Shown piece by piece: positions 36,704 to 45,225 of a stretch of 64,000 bases of DNA (position 1 is its first letter; each line of letters starts with the position of its first letter). The position numbers and the translations under genes were made by a program. Under the pieces are notes generated by a model. The model searched no databases. It saw only the letters and a list, made by a program, of their open reading frames with translations, and was not told the origin of the DNA. This DNA is from Streptomyces sp. JH14 (GTDB taxonomy: Bacteria > Actinomycetota > Actinomycetes > Streptomycetales > Streptomycetaceae), in NCBI RefSeq assembly GCF_029428675.1, contig NZ_JAJNEL010000001.1:5890001-5954000 (forward strand). Direction: 5' to 3'.

Positions 36704-37288
36704 GTGACGTCGTCCTTCGAGTTCCACACGTATCCCGCGCGGGTCTCCGATGCTCAGCGCGACCGTGTTCTCGGTGTGCTCAGAGAGGGAGCGGCGCAGG
36801 GAAAGCTGTCCCACGACACGTTCATGCGGCGGATGGAACTGGCCCTGTCCGCGCACCGGCCGGAGGAGCTGGCGGCACTCACCGCTGACCTGCGGGCCGA
36901 AAGCCGGTGGACACGTGGGCTGTTCCGGGCGGTGGGCGCGGCGTCCGGCTTCCCCGCCCGGGTGCGCAGGGCCTGGCAGGCGGAGCGGCTGCCGAAGCTG
37001 CTGCTGCCCGCGCCCAGCCCGTACCCCGTGCTCATCGGTCGCGATCCGGCGAACGGGCTGCGGCTCACCCATGAGACGGTCTCGCGGATGCATGCCGAAC
37101 TCACCGTGCGGGACGGCCGATGGATTCTGCGCGACCTCGGCTCCACCAACGGCACGTGCGTGAACGGGCAGCGGGTGACCGGTGCGGTGTCGGTGCGCGA
37201 CGGGGACCAGGTGAGCTTCGGCCGCATCGTCTTCCGGCTGTCCGCTCCCGCACCCAAACCGCCCGAGGAGCCCCGGCGTTCGGCGTGA
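36704..37288 (+). CDS. DUF1707-FHA domain protein
   Basis: A 194-residue cytoplasmic protein. Residues 8-60 form a DUF1707 domain (RVSDAQRDRVLGVLREGAAQ, then KLSHDTFMRRMELALSA), which in actinobacteria often marks small regulatory or membrane-linked proteins. Residues about 105-185 form a forkhead-associated domain: LIGRDPANGLRL, SRMHAEL and DLGSTNGTCVNG contain the Arg, Ser, His and Asn used to hold phosphothreonine. It is thus a likely reader of a Ser/Thr kinase signal. The GTG start gives VTSSFEF. The 215 bp upstream is GC-rich and gene-free. Confidence 0.88.
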   Translation: MTSSFEFHTYPARVSDAQRDRVLGVLREGAAQGKLSHDTFMRRMELALSAHRPEELAALTADLRAESRWTRGLFRAVGAASGFPARVRRAWQAERLPKLLLPAPSPYPVLIGRDPANGLRLTHETVSRMHAELTVRDGRWILRDLGSTNGTCVNGQRVTGAVSVRDGDQVSFGRIVFRLSAPAPKPPEEPRRSA

Positions 37289-37310
37289 AGCCAGGTACCC
37301 CGGTCTGCTG

Positions 37311-37335
37311 ACGGGAGCCTGCGGTGTTCTCCCGT
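37311..37335. terminator. Terminator after the FHA gene
   Basis: ACGGGAG (37311-37317) and CTCCCGT (37329-37335) form a perfect 7-bp stem with an 11-nt loop, 22 bp past the stop codon. The remaining spacer to 37619 holds only a small palindrome, CACCCG-AA-CGGGTG (37377-37390), and no gene. Confidence 0.6.
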
Positions 37336-37619
37336 GCGGAGCGGAGGGGGACCGTGCGGGCGACGGCGGGTCCCTTCACCCGAACGGGTGCACCTGCCCG
37401 GTGACGGGTCCGCCGCGGTGGTCTCCTGCGTTCCTCCGCGCCGTACAGCGGCGCACCCGGGCCAGGGGGGTACGGACGCAGGCCGACGCGCCCGACGGCA
37501 TACCCGTACCCACGCCCCGGAACCTCCCGGATCCCCCGCCCCGGTCCCTCCCGGTGCTCGACCGCCGCCCCATGCGGCCGGCCGGTACCGCTCGGACCGG
37601 CCGCCTCGCGCCGGCCTGC

Positions 37620-40016
37620 TCACCCGTGGCCCGCGGACCCTTCTCGTACGACCCGGCTGAGCAGCGCCACCGGCCGCTCGGCGAACAGCTCGGCCACGTC
37701 GACCGGGCCCCCGCCGTACTCCCGGCCCGGTGTGAGCAGATCGGTCCACGGCCCGTCGTCCGGCAGGACCAGCTCCGTCCCGCGCCAGCCGCCCGACTCG
37801 GCCAGCCGCAACGACAGCCTGGTCACCGCCGTGACCACCTCGCCGGAACGGCAGAAGGCCAGACAGTGCGCGGCCGCCGGCCCCTGTGCGGCCAGCGGGA
37901 TGTACGTCCCCGACTCGCCGAAGAGCTCCGGCCGCTCGCGCCGCAGCCGCAGCGCCTCTCCCGTGAGCGAGGCCTTCTCGCCCACGGGGCCGTCCTCGGG
38001 AGGACGCTGGAACGGCCTGCGGTTGTCCGGGTCGACCAGGGCGATGTACTCCCGCTCCGTCCCCTGATACAGGTCCGGCACCCCGGGCATCGTCAGCTGC
38101 ACCAGCGCCGCTCCCATGATGTTGTCCTGCGCGAACGTCTCCAGCGCGGCGGCGAACCGTTCCAGCGCCGCCCGCGCCGGACCCGTGTCGGCGGCCGGAC
38201 CCGCCGCGACGAAGTCCGTCACCGCACGCTCGTACACCGGATCGGGCTCGGTCCAGCTGGTGAACAGACCCGCCTCCCGCACCGCCTTGAGCAGCGCCGG
38301 TTCGAGCCGCCCGGCGATCTCCGCGGCCGGCAGCCACGCGCAGCCGAACGCCGTCTGCCAGGCCTGCCAGGCCAGCTGCGGATCGGGCGCCGCCGTCGGC
38401 GTCGCCCGGCCCAGCTCCGTCAGCAGCTCCGACCACTGCTCCGGGCACTGCGAGAGCACCGCGACCCGGGCCCGTACGTCGCCACTGCGCTTGGTGTCAT
38501 GCGTGGTCAGCGCCGTGCCGGTGGCGGGCCAGTCGCGCGCCATCCGGGCACAGAACGCGTGGAACTCCTCGGGGGTCACCGCCGGGAGCCCGGGGTCACC
38601 GCCGACTTCGGTCGCCGAGATCAGTGGCACGTACCGGTAGTACGCCGTGTCCTCGACCGACTTGGCCCGCAGCGCGGAGGCGGTCTGCGCGAACCGGGCG
38701 CAGAACGCCGCCCGGTCCGGCCCGCCACCGAGCCGCCCGAGCGCCAGATCACGCACCACGTCGACGGCCGCCGCCTCCTCCGGCACGGAGAACATCGCCC
38801 TGGCGTCCCGTACGGCCGTGTCCGGCAGCGTCGCCTCCGCAGCTGCCGTGCAGGGCCCGCCCGCAGCGACGTACGGGCGGTAGACCGGGACCCGGACGAG
38901 CAGTTCGCGCACGGCGGTGTGCAGCGCCCACGGGGCGTGGTCGCGCAGCGCGGGGTCCGCGTCGCAGATCCGCGCGGCGAGACGGGTCAGGTGCTCGGTC
39001 TCGGCGGCCAGCTCATGTGTGACCACCCGGTACGCGGCCCGGCGGACCGTCGCGGTCCAGTACCCGCCGCGGTCCCCGGCCGGGTTCGCGTGCTCCCGGT
39101 ACCGGCCGAGCAGCTCGGCGGCGCCCATCGGATCGGTGAACAGCCCGTCGATACGGTGCAGTGCGTCGTACCCGGTCGTCCCGGCGACGGCCCAGCCCAC
39201 GGGCAGCGGCTCGGCGCCGGTGAGGATCTTCTCGACCACCGTCCACCGCCCGCCGGTCGCCTCGCCGAGCCGCTCCAGATAGGAGCCGGGGTCGGCGAGT
39301 CCGTCCGGATGGTCGATGCGCAGCCCGTCGACGACACCGTCCCGGACGAGTTCGAGGATCTTGCCGTGGGTGGCGGCGAAGACCTCGGGGTCCTCCACCC
39401 GCAGTCCGATGAGGTCGGAGATGGTGAAGAACCGCCGGTAGTTCAGCTCGGTACGGGCCAGCCGCCACCAGCCGAGCCGGTAGTGCTGGGCGTCCAGCAG
39501 CTCGGTCAGCTCCAGACCGGCGGTGCCGGCCCGGAGAGGGAACTCCTGTTCGCCGTAGCGCAGCACCTCGCCGTCGACCCGGAACCGTTCCCTCTCGTCG
39601 CCGAACCGGCCGGCGAGCACCGGCAGCAGCACCTTGCCGCCGCCCGCCGCCCAGTCGATGTCGAACCAGCGGGCGTACGGGGACCCCGGGCCCTCGCGCA
39701 GGGTCTCCCACAGTGCGCGATTGTGCCGGGGGACGGCGGCCATGTGGTTCGGCACGATGTCGAGCACCAGCCCGAGCCCGTGCCGCTGCGCCGTGCGCGC
39801 CAGCTGCCGCAGCCCCTCCTCACCGCCGAGTTCGGCCCGGACGCGGCTGTGGTCGACGACGTCGTAGCCGTGCGTGGAGCCGGGCACGGCCTCGAGCACC
39901 GGGGACAGATGCAGATGGGAGACGCCGAGCGCGGCGAGGTACGGCACGGTGTGCCCGGCGGCCGAGAACGGGAAGTCGGGCTGGAGCTGAAGCCGGTACG
40001 TGGCGGTGGGCGTCAT
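37620..40016 (-). CDS. treY: Malto-oligosyltrehalose synthase
   Basis: A 798-residue GH13 enzyme that rearranges the reducing-end alpha-1,4 bond of maltodextrins to alpha-1,1. The opening TPTATYRLQLQPDFPFSAA and LSPVLEAVPGSTHGYDVVD are typical of TreY, followed by DIVPNHMA, LRIDHPDGLADP (nucleophile region) and VVEKIL (acid/base Glu). Length fits the family (about 700-800). The start at 40016 directly follows a purine-poor leader. It lies 94 nt downstream of glgX on the same strand, so glgX-treY are probably co-transcribed. Confidence 0.96.
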   Translation of the reverse strand: MTPTATYRLQLQPDFPFSAAGHTVPYLAALGVSHLHLSPVLEAVPGSTHGYDVVDHSRVRAELGGEEGLRQLARTAQRHGLGLVLDIVPNHMAAVPRHNRALWETLREGPGSPYARWFDIDWAAGGGKVLLPVLAGRFGDERERFRVDGEVLRYGEQEFPLRAGTAGLELTELLDAQHYRLGWWRLARTELNYRRFFTISDLIGLRVEDPEVFAATHGKILELVRDGVVDGLRIDHPDGLADPGSYLERLGEATGGRWTVVEKILTGAEPLPVGWAVAGTTGYDALHRIDGLFTDPMGAAELLGRYREHANPAGDRGGYWTATVRRAAYRVVTHELAAETEHLTRLAARICDADPALRDHAPWALHTAVRELLVRVPVYRPYVAAGGPCTAAAEATLPDTAVRDARAMFSVPEEAAAVDVVRDLALGRLGGGPDRAAFCARFAQTASALRAKSVEDTAYYRYVPLISATEVGGDPGLPAVTPEEFHAFCARMARDWPATGTALTTHDTKRSGDVRARVAVLSQCPEQWSELLTELGRATPTAAPDPQLAWQAWQTAFGCAWLPAAEIAGRLEPALLKAVREAGLFTSWTEPDPVYERAVTDFVAAGPAADTGPARAALERFAAALETFAQDNIMGAALVQLTMPGVPDLYQGTEREYIALVDPDNRRPFQRPPEDGPVGEKASLTGEALRLRRERPELFGESGTYIPLAAQGPAAAHCLAFCRSGEVVTAVTRLSLRLAESGGWRGTELVLPDDGPWTDLLTPGREYGGGPVDVAELFAERPVALLSRVVREGSAGHG

Positions 40017-40110
40017 GCGAACGTACGTACCCAGCCTGACAGCGACTGTGACATCGCAGCCGCCCGATCCATCCGGACGAGCGGTGGACTCCGCCCCACC
40101 GCGCCCACTT

Positions 40111-42294
40111 CTACGCCGGCCGCTGCAGTACCGCCATGCTCCGCCCCACCAGCCTCACCCTGTCGCCCGCCGACACCTTCGGCCCCGCCCCCGGCCGTAC
40201 TCCGTCCGGGCTCGCCGTATCGACCACGATCGCCCACTGCCGTCCATGGTTCACCGGAACGGAGAACTCCAGCGTGTCGGCGCTCGCATTGAACATCAGG
40301 AGGAACGAGTCGTCGGAGATCCGTTCGCCGCGCGGGCCCGGCTCCGAGATCGCGTGCCCGTTCAGAAAGACCGTCAGCGCCTTGGCGTGCGCCGCCTGCC
40401 AGTCCCGCTGCGTCATCTCACGGCCTCCGGGCGTGAACCAGGCGATGTCCGACAACTCGTCGTGCGTGCCCTCCACCGGCCGCCCGTGGAAGAACCGGCG
40501 GCGCCGGAAGACCGGGTGGTCACGGCGGAGCCAGACCATCGCACGGGTGAACTCCAGGAGGCTGCTGGCGGCGATGGAGTCCGCACCGCCGTCGTCCCCG
40601 TCGATGTCCTCGCCGACATCCTCGTCCTCTGCACCGGCCTTCTTCGGCTCCGGCCAGTGCACCCACGACAGCTCGCTGTCCTGGCAGTAGGCGTTGTTGT
40701 TGCCCTGCTGGGTGCGCGCGAACTCGTCGCCGTGACTCAGCATCGGCACCCCTTGCGACACCATCAGCGTGGCGATGAAGTTTCGCATCTGCCGCTCGCG
40801 CAGCTCCAGCACCCCCGGCTGGTCCGTCTCGCCCTCCACGCCGCAGTTCCACGACCGGTTGTGGCTCTCGCCGTCCCGGTTGCCCTCGCCGTTCGCCTCG
40901 TTGTGCTTGTCGTTGTACGAGACCAGGTCGTGCAGCGTGAACCCGTCGTGGCACGTCGTGAAGTTGATCGAGGCGAGCGGCCGCCGGCCGTCGTCCTGGT
41001 ACAGGTCCGAGGAGCCCGTGAGCCGACCGGCGAACTCGGCGAGGGTCCGCGGCTCGCCCCGCCACAGATCCCGCACGGTGTCCCGGTACTTGCCGTTCCA
41101 CTCGGTCCACAGCGGCGGGAAGTTCCCCACCTGGTAGCCGCCCTCGCCCACGTCCCACGGCTCGGCGATCAGCTTCACCTGGCTGACCACCGGGTCCTGC
41201 TGCACCAGGTCGAAGAACGACGACAGCCGGTCCACCTCGTGGAACTGCCGGGCCAGCGTGGCCGCCAGGTCGAAGCGGAAGCCGTCCACATGCATCTCGG
41301 TCACCCAGTACCGCAGCGAGTCCATGATCAGCTGGAGCACGTGCGGCGACCGCATCAGCAGCGAGTTCCCGGTGCCCGTGGTGTCCATGTAGTACCGCTG
41401 ATCGTCCGCGAGCCGGTAGTACGAAGCGTTGTCCAGGCCCCGGAACGAGAGCGTCGGCCCCAGATGGTTGCCCTCGGCCGTGTGGTTGTAGACCACGTCG
41501 AGGATGACCTCGATGCCCGCCTGATGCAGCGCCCGAACGGCCTGCTTGAACTCGCTCACCTGCTCGCCGCGGTCCCCCCGGGAGGCGTACGCGTTGTGCG
41601 GGGCGAAGAAACCGATGGTGTTGTAGCCCCAATAGTTGGCGAGCCCCGCGTCCGCCAGCCGGTGGTCCTGGACGAACTGGTGCACCGGCATCAGCTCGAT
41701 CGCCGTGACCCCGAGCTCCGTCAGGTGCGCGATGACCTCCGGATGGGCGAGCGCCGCGTAGGTGCCGCGCAGCTCCTTCGGCAGCCCCGGATGGAGCATC
41801 GTCAGGCCCTTCACATGGGCCTCGTAGATCACCGTGCGGTGGTAGTCCGTACGGGGCCGCCGGTCGTCGCCCCAGTCGAAGTACGGGTTGACCACCACCG
41901 ATGTCATGGTGTGCGGCGCCGAGTCGAGGTCATTGCGCGCGTCGGGCCGGCCGAACGGATAGCCGTACACCGCCTCGCCCCACCGGATCTGTCCGGAGAC
42001 CGCCCGCGCGTACGGATCGAGGAGCAGTTTCGCCGAATTGCAACGGGTGCCGCGCTGCGGCTCGTACGGTCCGTGCACCCGGAACCCGTACCGCTGACCG
42101 GGCATCACCCCTGGCAGATAGGCATGACGGACGAAGGCATCGGTCTCTCTCAGCTCCACCGCCGTCTCGGAACCGTCGTCGTGCAGCAGGCACAACTCGA
42201 TTCGGTTGGCGGCCTCCGAGAAGACCGCGAAGTTGGTGCCGACGCCGTCGTACGTGGCACCGAGGGGATACGCCTGTCCCGGCCAGACCTGCAT
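40111..42294 (-). CDS. glgX: Glycogen debranching enzyme (isoamylase type)
   Basis: A 727-residue GH13 alpha-1,6-glucosidase that trims limit-dextrin branches from glycogen. The N-terminal CBM48-like domain (GATYDGVGTNFAVFSEAA) is followed by DVVYNHTAEG, GFRFDLAATL (nucleophile Asp), IAEPWD (acid/base Glu) and TTCHDGFTLHDLVSYNDKHN. An acidic insertion of about 25 residues (AGAEDEDVGEDIDGDDGGAD) lies after WPEPKK near residue 555. The start is at 42294 (MQVWPGQAYPLGA); the open frame to 42459 adds an Arg-rich non-conserved leader. It supplies linear maltodextrins to TreY and TreZ. Confidence 0.95.
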   Translation of the reverse strand: MQVWPGQAYPLGATYDGVGTNFAVFSEAANRIELCLLHDDGSETAVELRETDAFVRHAYLPGVMPGQRYGFRVHGPYEPQRGTRCNSAKLLLDPYARAVSGQIRWGEAVYGYPFGRPDARNDLDSAPHTMTSVVVNPYFDWGDDRRPRTDYHRTVIYEAHVKGLTMLHPGLPKELRGTYAALAHPEVIAHLTELGVTAIELMPVHQFVQDHRLADAGLANYWGYNTIGFFAPHNAYASRGDRGEQVSEFKQAVRALHQAGIEVILDVVYNHTAEGNHLGPTLSFRGLDNASYYRLADDQRYYMDTTGTGNSLLMRSPHVLQLIMDSLRYWVTEMHVDGFRFDLAATLARQFHEVDRLSSFFDLVQQDPVVSQVKLIAEPWDVGEGGYQVGNFPPLWTEWNGKYRDTVRDLWRGEPRTLAEFAGRLTGSSDLYQDDGRRPLASINFTTCHDGFTLHDLVSYNDKHNEANGEGNRDGESHNRSWNCGVEGETDQPGVLELRERQMRNFIATLMVSQGVPMLSHGDEFARTQQGNNNAYCQDSELSWVHWPEPKKAGAEDEDVGEDIDGDDGGADSIAASSLLEFTRAMVWLRRDHPVFRRRRFFHGRPVEGTHDELSDIAWFTPGGREMTQRDWQAAHAKALTVFLNGHAISEPGPRGERISDDSFLLMFNASADTLEFSVPVNHGRQWAIVVDTASPDGVRPGAGPKVSAGDRVRLVGRSMAVLQRPA

Positions 42295-42651
42295 AGATAT
42301 GACTCTTCCACTTCTGATCCGGGTGCTGGGGGCACTTGGGACCGACCGGCCAGATCTTCCCCGAAAGAGTGGCCCGCACCTAGGACGTCGGCCGGTCCTG
42401 TCAACATCGGTCCACTCCATGCCGCCCGGAACCGGAATCCGAGAACCTGACCGGGTCACATGTCCGGTATGCGATCCTGAGAAGGATGCTCAATCACTAT
42501 GAATCGGCTCACTACGGCACATCCTGCCACGGGGAACAAGCCTTGCTCATGGGGGAGTTGAGAAAGGAGCCTGTGCATCCGGCTGCACCGGATCCCGCTT
42601 GCGGAGTACCCTTCCTTGATCATTGGTGGGGGAGCGGAAGGCGGTGCGCGG
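42295..42651. promoter_or_regulatory. Divergent promoter region of glgX and the HEPN gene
   Basis: 357 bp without a convincing gene. It holds GACCGGCC (42344-42351) opposite GGCCGGTC (42390-42397), ATCCT-GAGA-AGGAT (42474-42487) and the perfect ATCCGG-CTGCA-CCGGAT (42577-42593). The last is about 60 bp before the HEPN start and is the best operator candidate. Confidence 0.45.
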
Positions 42652-43884
42652 GTGAGCTCGGGAGGGTTCGAGCTGCCCCCAGGTGACCCAGGTCACGAGG
42701 GGGAATCCGTCGACGCCCCGCCAGGGGCGGTATCGCTTGCGCAGCCCATGGAGATCGGCGCCGAACTGGGCTGGGGCGCGGAGGCCTGGAGCGAGGTCCG
42801 GACCCGGGCCCAGCGTGCCGGGCGGGCGTACATCTGGCTGAATCTGGTCGAGCAGCGACTGCGCGCCGTCGTCGCCGCGGTGCTCCTGCCCATCTACGAA
42901 CCGGTGCACGGCGAGGACTGGGTGGTCGCCGCGGCGGGCCCCGCCGGGCAGGAATGGGTGCAGCGGGCCGTCGCCGTGCGCGAGGTCTCCCGCCGTAAGG
43001 GCTACCTGCTCGACCCGGCGGACGACAATGTGCTCAGCTTCCTCACGCTCCCGCAGCTGCGGGAGCTGATGATCCAGCACTGGCCGTGCTTCGAGCCGTA
43101 CTTCGACGACCGGCGCGACGTCGAGCTGGCCCTCGACGAACTGGAGGTCGCCCGCAACGTGGTCTCCCGCAACCGCGCGCTGAACGAGGCCGTTCTCGCC
43201 CAGGCCGAGCGTGCCTCGGCGCGGCTCCTGGAGATCCTCGGAAGCGGCGCCGCGGTCCCCTCCGCCGACCGGCTGCCGGTCGACGCCGTCGAGGAACTGG
43301 TCGGCGACCGGTATGCGGATGTGGTCTCGGTCCACCCCGACCGGGTCCGGCTGCAGCGCCAGCTCCCCGCCGAGGACCTCTTCGGCGGTTCGCGCCGCCT
43401 CGACGCGATCGGCATAGGCCTCAATCTGCTGGTGCAGAACTTCTCCGGCCGCCGGCTCGTACGGCTGGCCGAGTCGGGCTGCCGGATCCGGCTGCTCTTC
43501 ATCAACCCGGCGAGCAGCGCGGTCAAGCGCCGCGAGCGGGAACTGGGCCTCAAGAAGGGCGAGCTGAGCCGGTCCGTGGAGATGAACATCCTTCATATGC
43601 GCCGGGTCCGGTCCAAGCTCCGTGATCCGGGTGCCTTCGAGATCCACGTCTTCGACGAGACACCGCGCTTCACGGCCTACCTGGTGGACGGTGACGGCGC
43701 GGACGCGGTGGGCGTGGTCCAGCCGTATCTGCGGCGCGCACGCGGCATGGAGGCGCCCGTGCTGGTGCTGCGGGGCGGGGGCCGCGCGGTGGTCCGGGCG
43801 GGACAGGACAACGAGCACGGGCTCTTCGAGACCTACCGCGAGGAATTCGAGTCCGTGTGGACGGACTCGCGCCCGGTCTCCTGA
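42652..43884 (+). CDS. SAV2148-family HEPN domain protein
   Basis: A 410-residue cytoplasmic protein recognised as the Streptomyces SAV2148 family, which carries a HEPN-like helical domain. HEPN proteins are often RNases or nucleotide-binding partners in conflict systems, but this family is conserved in chromosomes and its role is unknown. Distinct segments are YIWLNLVEQRLRAVVAAV, DDNVLSFLTLPQLRELM, VARNVVSRNRALNEAV (possible Rx4-6 motif) and the final LVLRGGGRAVVRAGQDNEHG, with IRLLFINPASSAVKRRE in the middle resembling a nucleotide/phosphate site of PLD- or TIR-like sensors. GTG 42652 is chosen; TTG 42616 is open. An exonuclease gene follows 71 nt later. Confidence 0.75.
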   Translation: MSSGGFELPPGDPGHEGESVDAPPGAVSLAQPMEIGAELGWGAEAWSEVRTRAQRAGRAYIWLNLVEQRLRAVVAAVLLPIYEPVHGEDWVVAAAGPAGQEWVQRAVAVREVSRRKGYLLDPADDNVLSFLTLPQLRELMIQHWPCFEPYFDDRRDVELALDELEVARNVVSRNRALNEAVLAQAERASARLLEILGSGAAVPSADRLPVDAVEELVGDRYADVVSVHPDRVRLQRQLPAEDLFGGSRRLDAIGIGLNLLVQNFSGRRLVRLAESGCRIRLLFINPASSAVKRRERELGLKKGELSRSVEMNILHMRRVRSKLRDPGAFEIHVFDETPRFTAYLVDGDGADAVGVVQPYLRRARGMEAPVLVLRGGGRAVVRAGQDNEHGLFETYREEFESVWTDSRPVS

Positions 43885-43955
43885 GGTCACCGCTGTCAGT
43901 GGCGCATGGCAGGGTGGTCATCACCTGGGGGAGAGCACCACGAAGGAGGTACGGG

Positions 43956-44696
43956 ATGAGCTGGCACCGCGAGGCACTGGTCGGCTTCGACCTGGAGACG
44001 ACGGGCACGGAGCCGCTGGAGGCGCGGATCGTGACGGCCGCGGTCGTCGGCGTCGACGGCAGGGACGAGGAGCCGGCGCGACAGCACATCTGGCTGGCGG
44101 ATCCGGGGATCCGGATCCCCGCGCAGGCGTCGGCGATCCACGGCATCAGCAGCGAGCGGGCAGCGGCGGAGGGCCGCCCGGCACGCGAGGTGGCGGACGA
44201 GATCGCCGAGACGCTCACGGGGTACTGGCGCCGGGGGGTGCCGGTCGTCGCCTACAACGCGGCCTTCGATCTGACGCTGCTGACGGCGGAGTTGCGCCGC
44301 CACGGGCTGCCGTCGCTGAGCGACCGGCTCGGCGGTGACGGGATCGGTCCGGTCGTCGACCCGTACACGATCGACCGGGCGATCGACCGCTATCGCAAGG
44401 GCAAGCGGACGCTGGAGGCGGTCTGCGTCGAGTACGGGGTGGTGCACGGCGGCGCCCATGACGCGGGCGCGGACGCGCTGGCCGCGGTGCGCGTGGCGTA
44501 CGCGATAGCCGAACGGCACGGCTCGGTGGCCGCGCTGACGGCGTCCGAACTGCACGAGCGCCAGATCACCTGGTACGCGGAGTGGGCGTCCGACTTCCAG
44601 TCCTTCCTGCGCCGCAAGGGCACCCCGGACGCGGTGATCGACCCCCACTGGCCGCTCCGGGAACCAGCCGCTGTCCTGGCCCCGACCACTGACTGA
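43956..44696 (+). CDS. DnaQ-like 3'-5' exonuclease
   Basis: A 246-residue DEDD-family exonuclease. Exo I is GFDLETTGTEP (Asp, Glu), Exo II is VVAYNAAFDLTLL (Asp) and Exo III is GGAHDAGADALAAV (His plus Asp), so all four metal-binding acids and the general-base His are present: a DEDDh enzyme. It resembles the epsilon proofreading subunit but is free-standing, so it probably works in repair or RNA/DNA trimming. A consensus AAGGAGG ribosome site precedes the ATG. It is probably co-transcribed with the HEPN gene, a recurring pair in Streptomyces as far as I know. Confidence 0.9.
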   Translation: MSWHREALVGFDLETTGTEPLEARIVTAAVVGVDGRDEEPARQHIWLADPGIRIPAQASAIHGISSERAAAEGRPAREVADEIAETLTGYWRRGVPVVAYNAAFDLTLLTAELRRHGLPSLSDRLGGDGIGPVVDPYTIDRAIDRYRKGKRTLEAVCVEYGVVHGGAHDAGADALAAVRVAYAIAERHGSVAALTASELHERQITWYAEWASDFQSFLRRKGTPDAVIDPHWPLREPAAVLAPTTD

Positions 44697-44834
44697 TACC
44701 GGGTCGCTCCGGCCCTCGCCCGGTCGGGCCCTGCAAGGCGGCCGGACGGAAGCCCGCTCGATCGGCATGACCGGGCCGTGCGACGGAATCCACCTGCACA
44801 GCCACAGGGCCCGGAAGCCGGGGCGCTCGTCATC

Positions 44835-44898
44835 CTCGACGGCACGAAGGCGTTGACGGTCACCTCCTCGATGGCAGGAGGGTGTTGACGGTCACCTC
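44835..44898. repeat. Tandem 32-bp duplication
   Basis: Two head-to-tail copies (44835-44866 and 44867-44898) match at 28 of 32 positions, including the last 15 bases exactly (ending GTTGACGGTCACCTC). The unit length is not a multiple of three. It sits downstream of the amidohydrolase relic. Confidence 0.8.
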
Positions 44899-44944
44899 GT
44901 GCACCGCCTCCGGCTCGCACTGCGCGCTTGCGTTCGCGGGGTGC

Positions 44945-45121
44945 GTCACCGGCCGAGTCGCGATGCGTCGGGCTTCCGCCGAGGACGGTGAGGAGCACGG
45001 GCAGGTCCGGCAGTTCGGTGGCGGTGGTGGTGAGCGGGTTGCCTGCGAGGACCGTCAGGCCGGCGCGGTGGCCGAGTGCGATCCGCCCTGCCTCTCTCGG
45101 GGTCGGGCCAGAAGGCCTGCA
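44945..45121 (-). pseudogene. C-terminal relic of an amidohydrolase
   Basis: A leftward frame reads GRIALGHRAGLTVLAGNPL, then TELPDLPVLLTVLGGSPTHR, the usual end of YtcJ-type amidohydrolases (metal-site barrel closes with GRIAPGHRADL, then a short beta tail). The frame meets a stop codon at 45122-45124 and has no start, and the normal protein end is not reached cleanly. The whole body is missing. The rest of the 529-bp spacer (44697-45225) contains the tandem duplication and no gene. Confidence 0.55.
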
Positions 45122-45225
45122 TTAACTCGCCGTGGGCGCGTGACGCCGACCGTGCGGTTCTGCTCGGCCCCCGCCAGGACCACCGGCGATTCCAGGCGCG
45201 GCGGCAGCCCGTGAACGCCCGTCAC

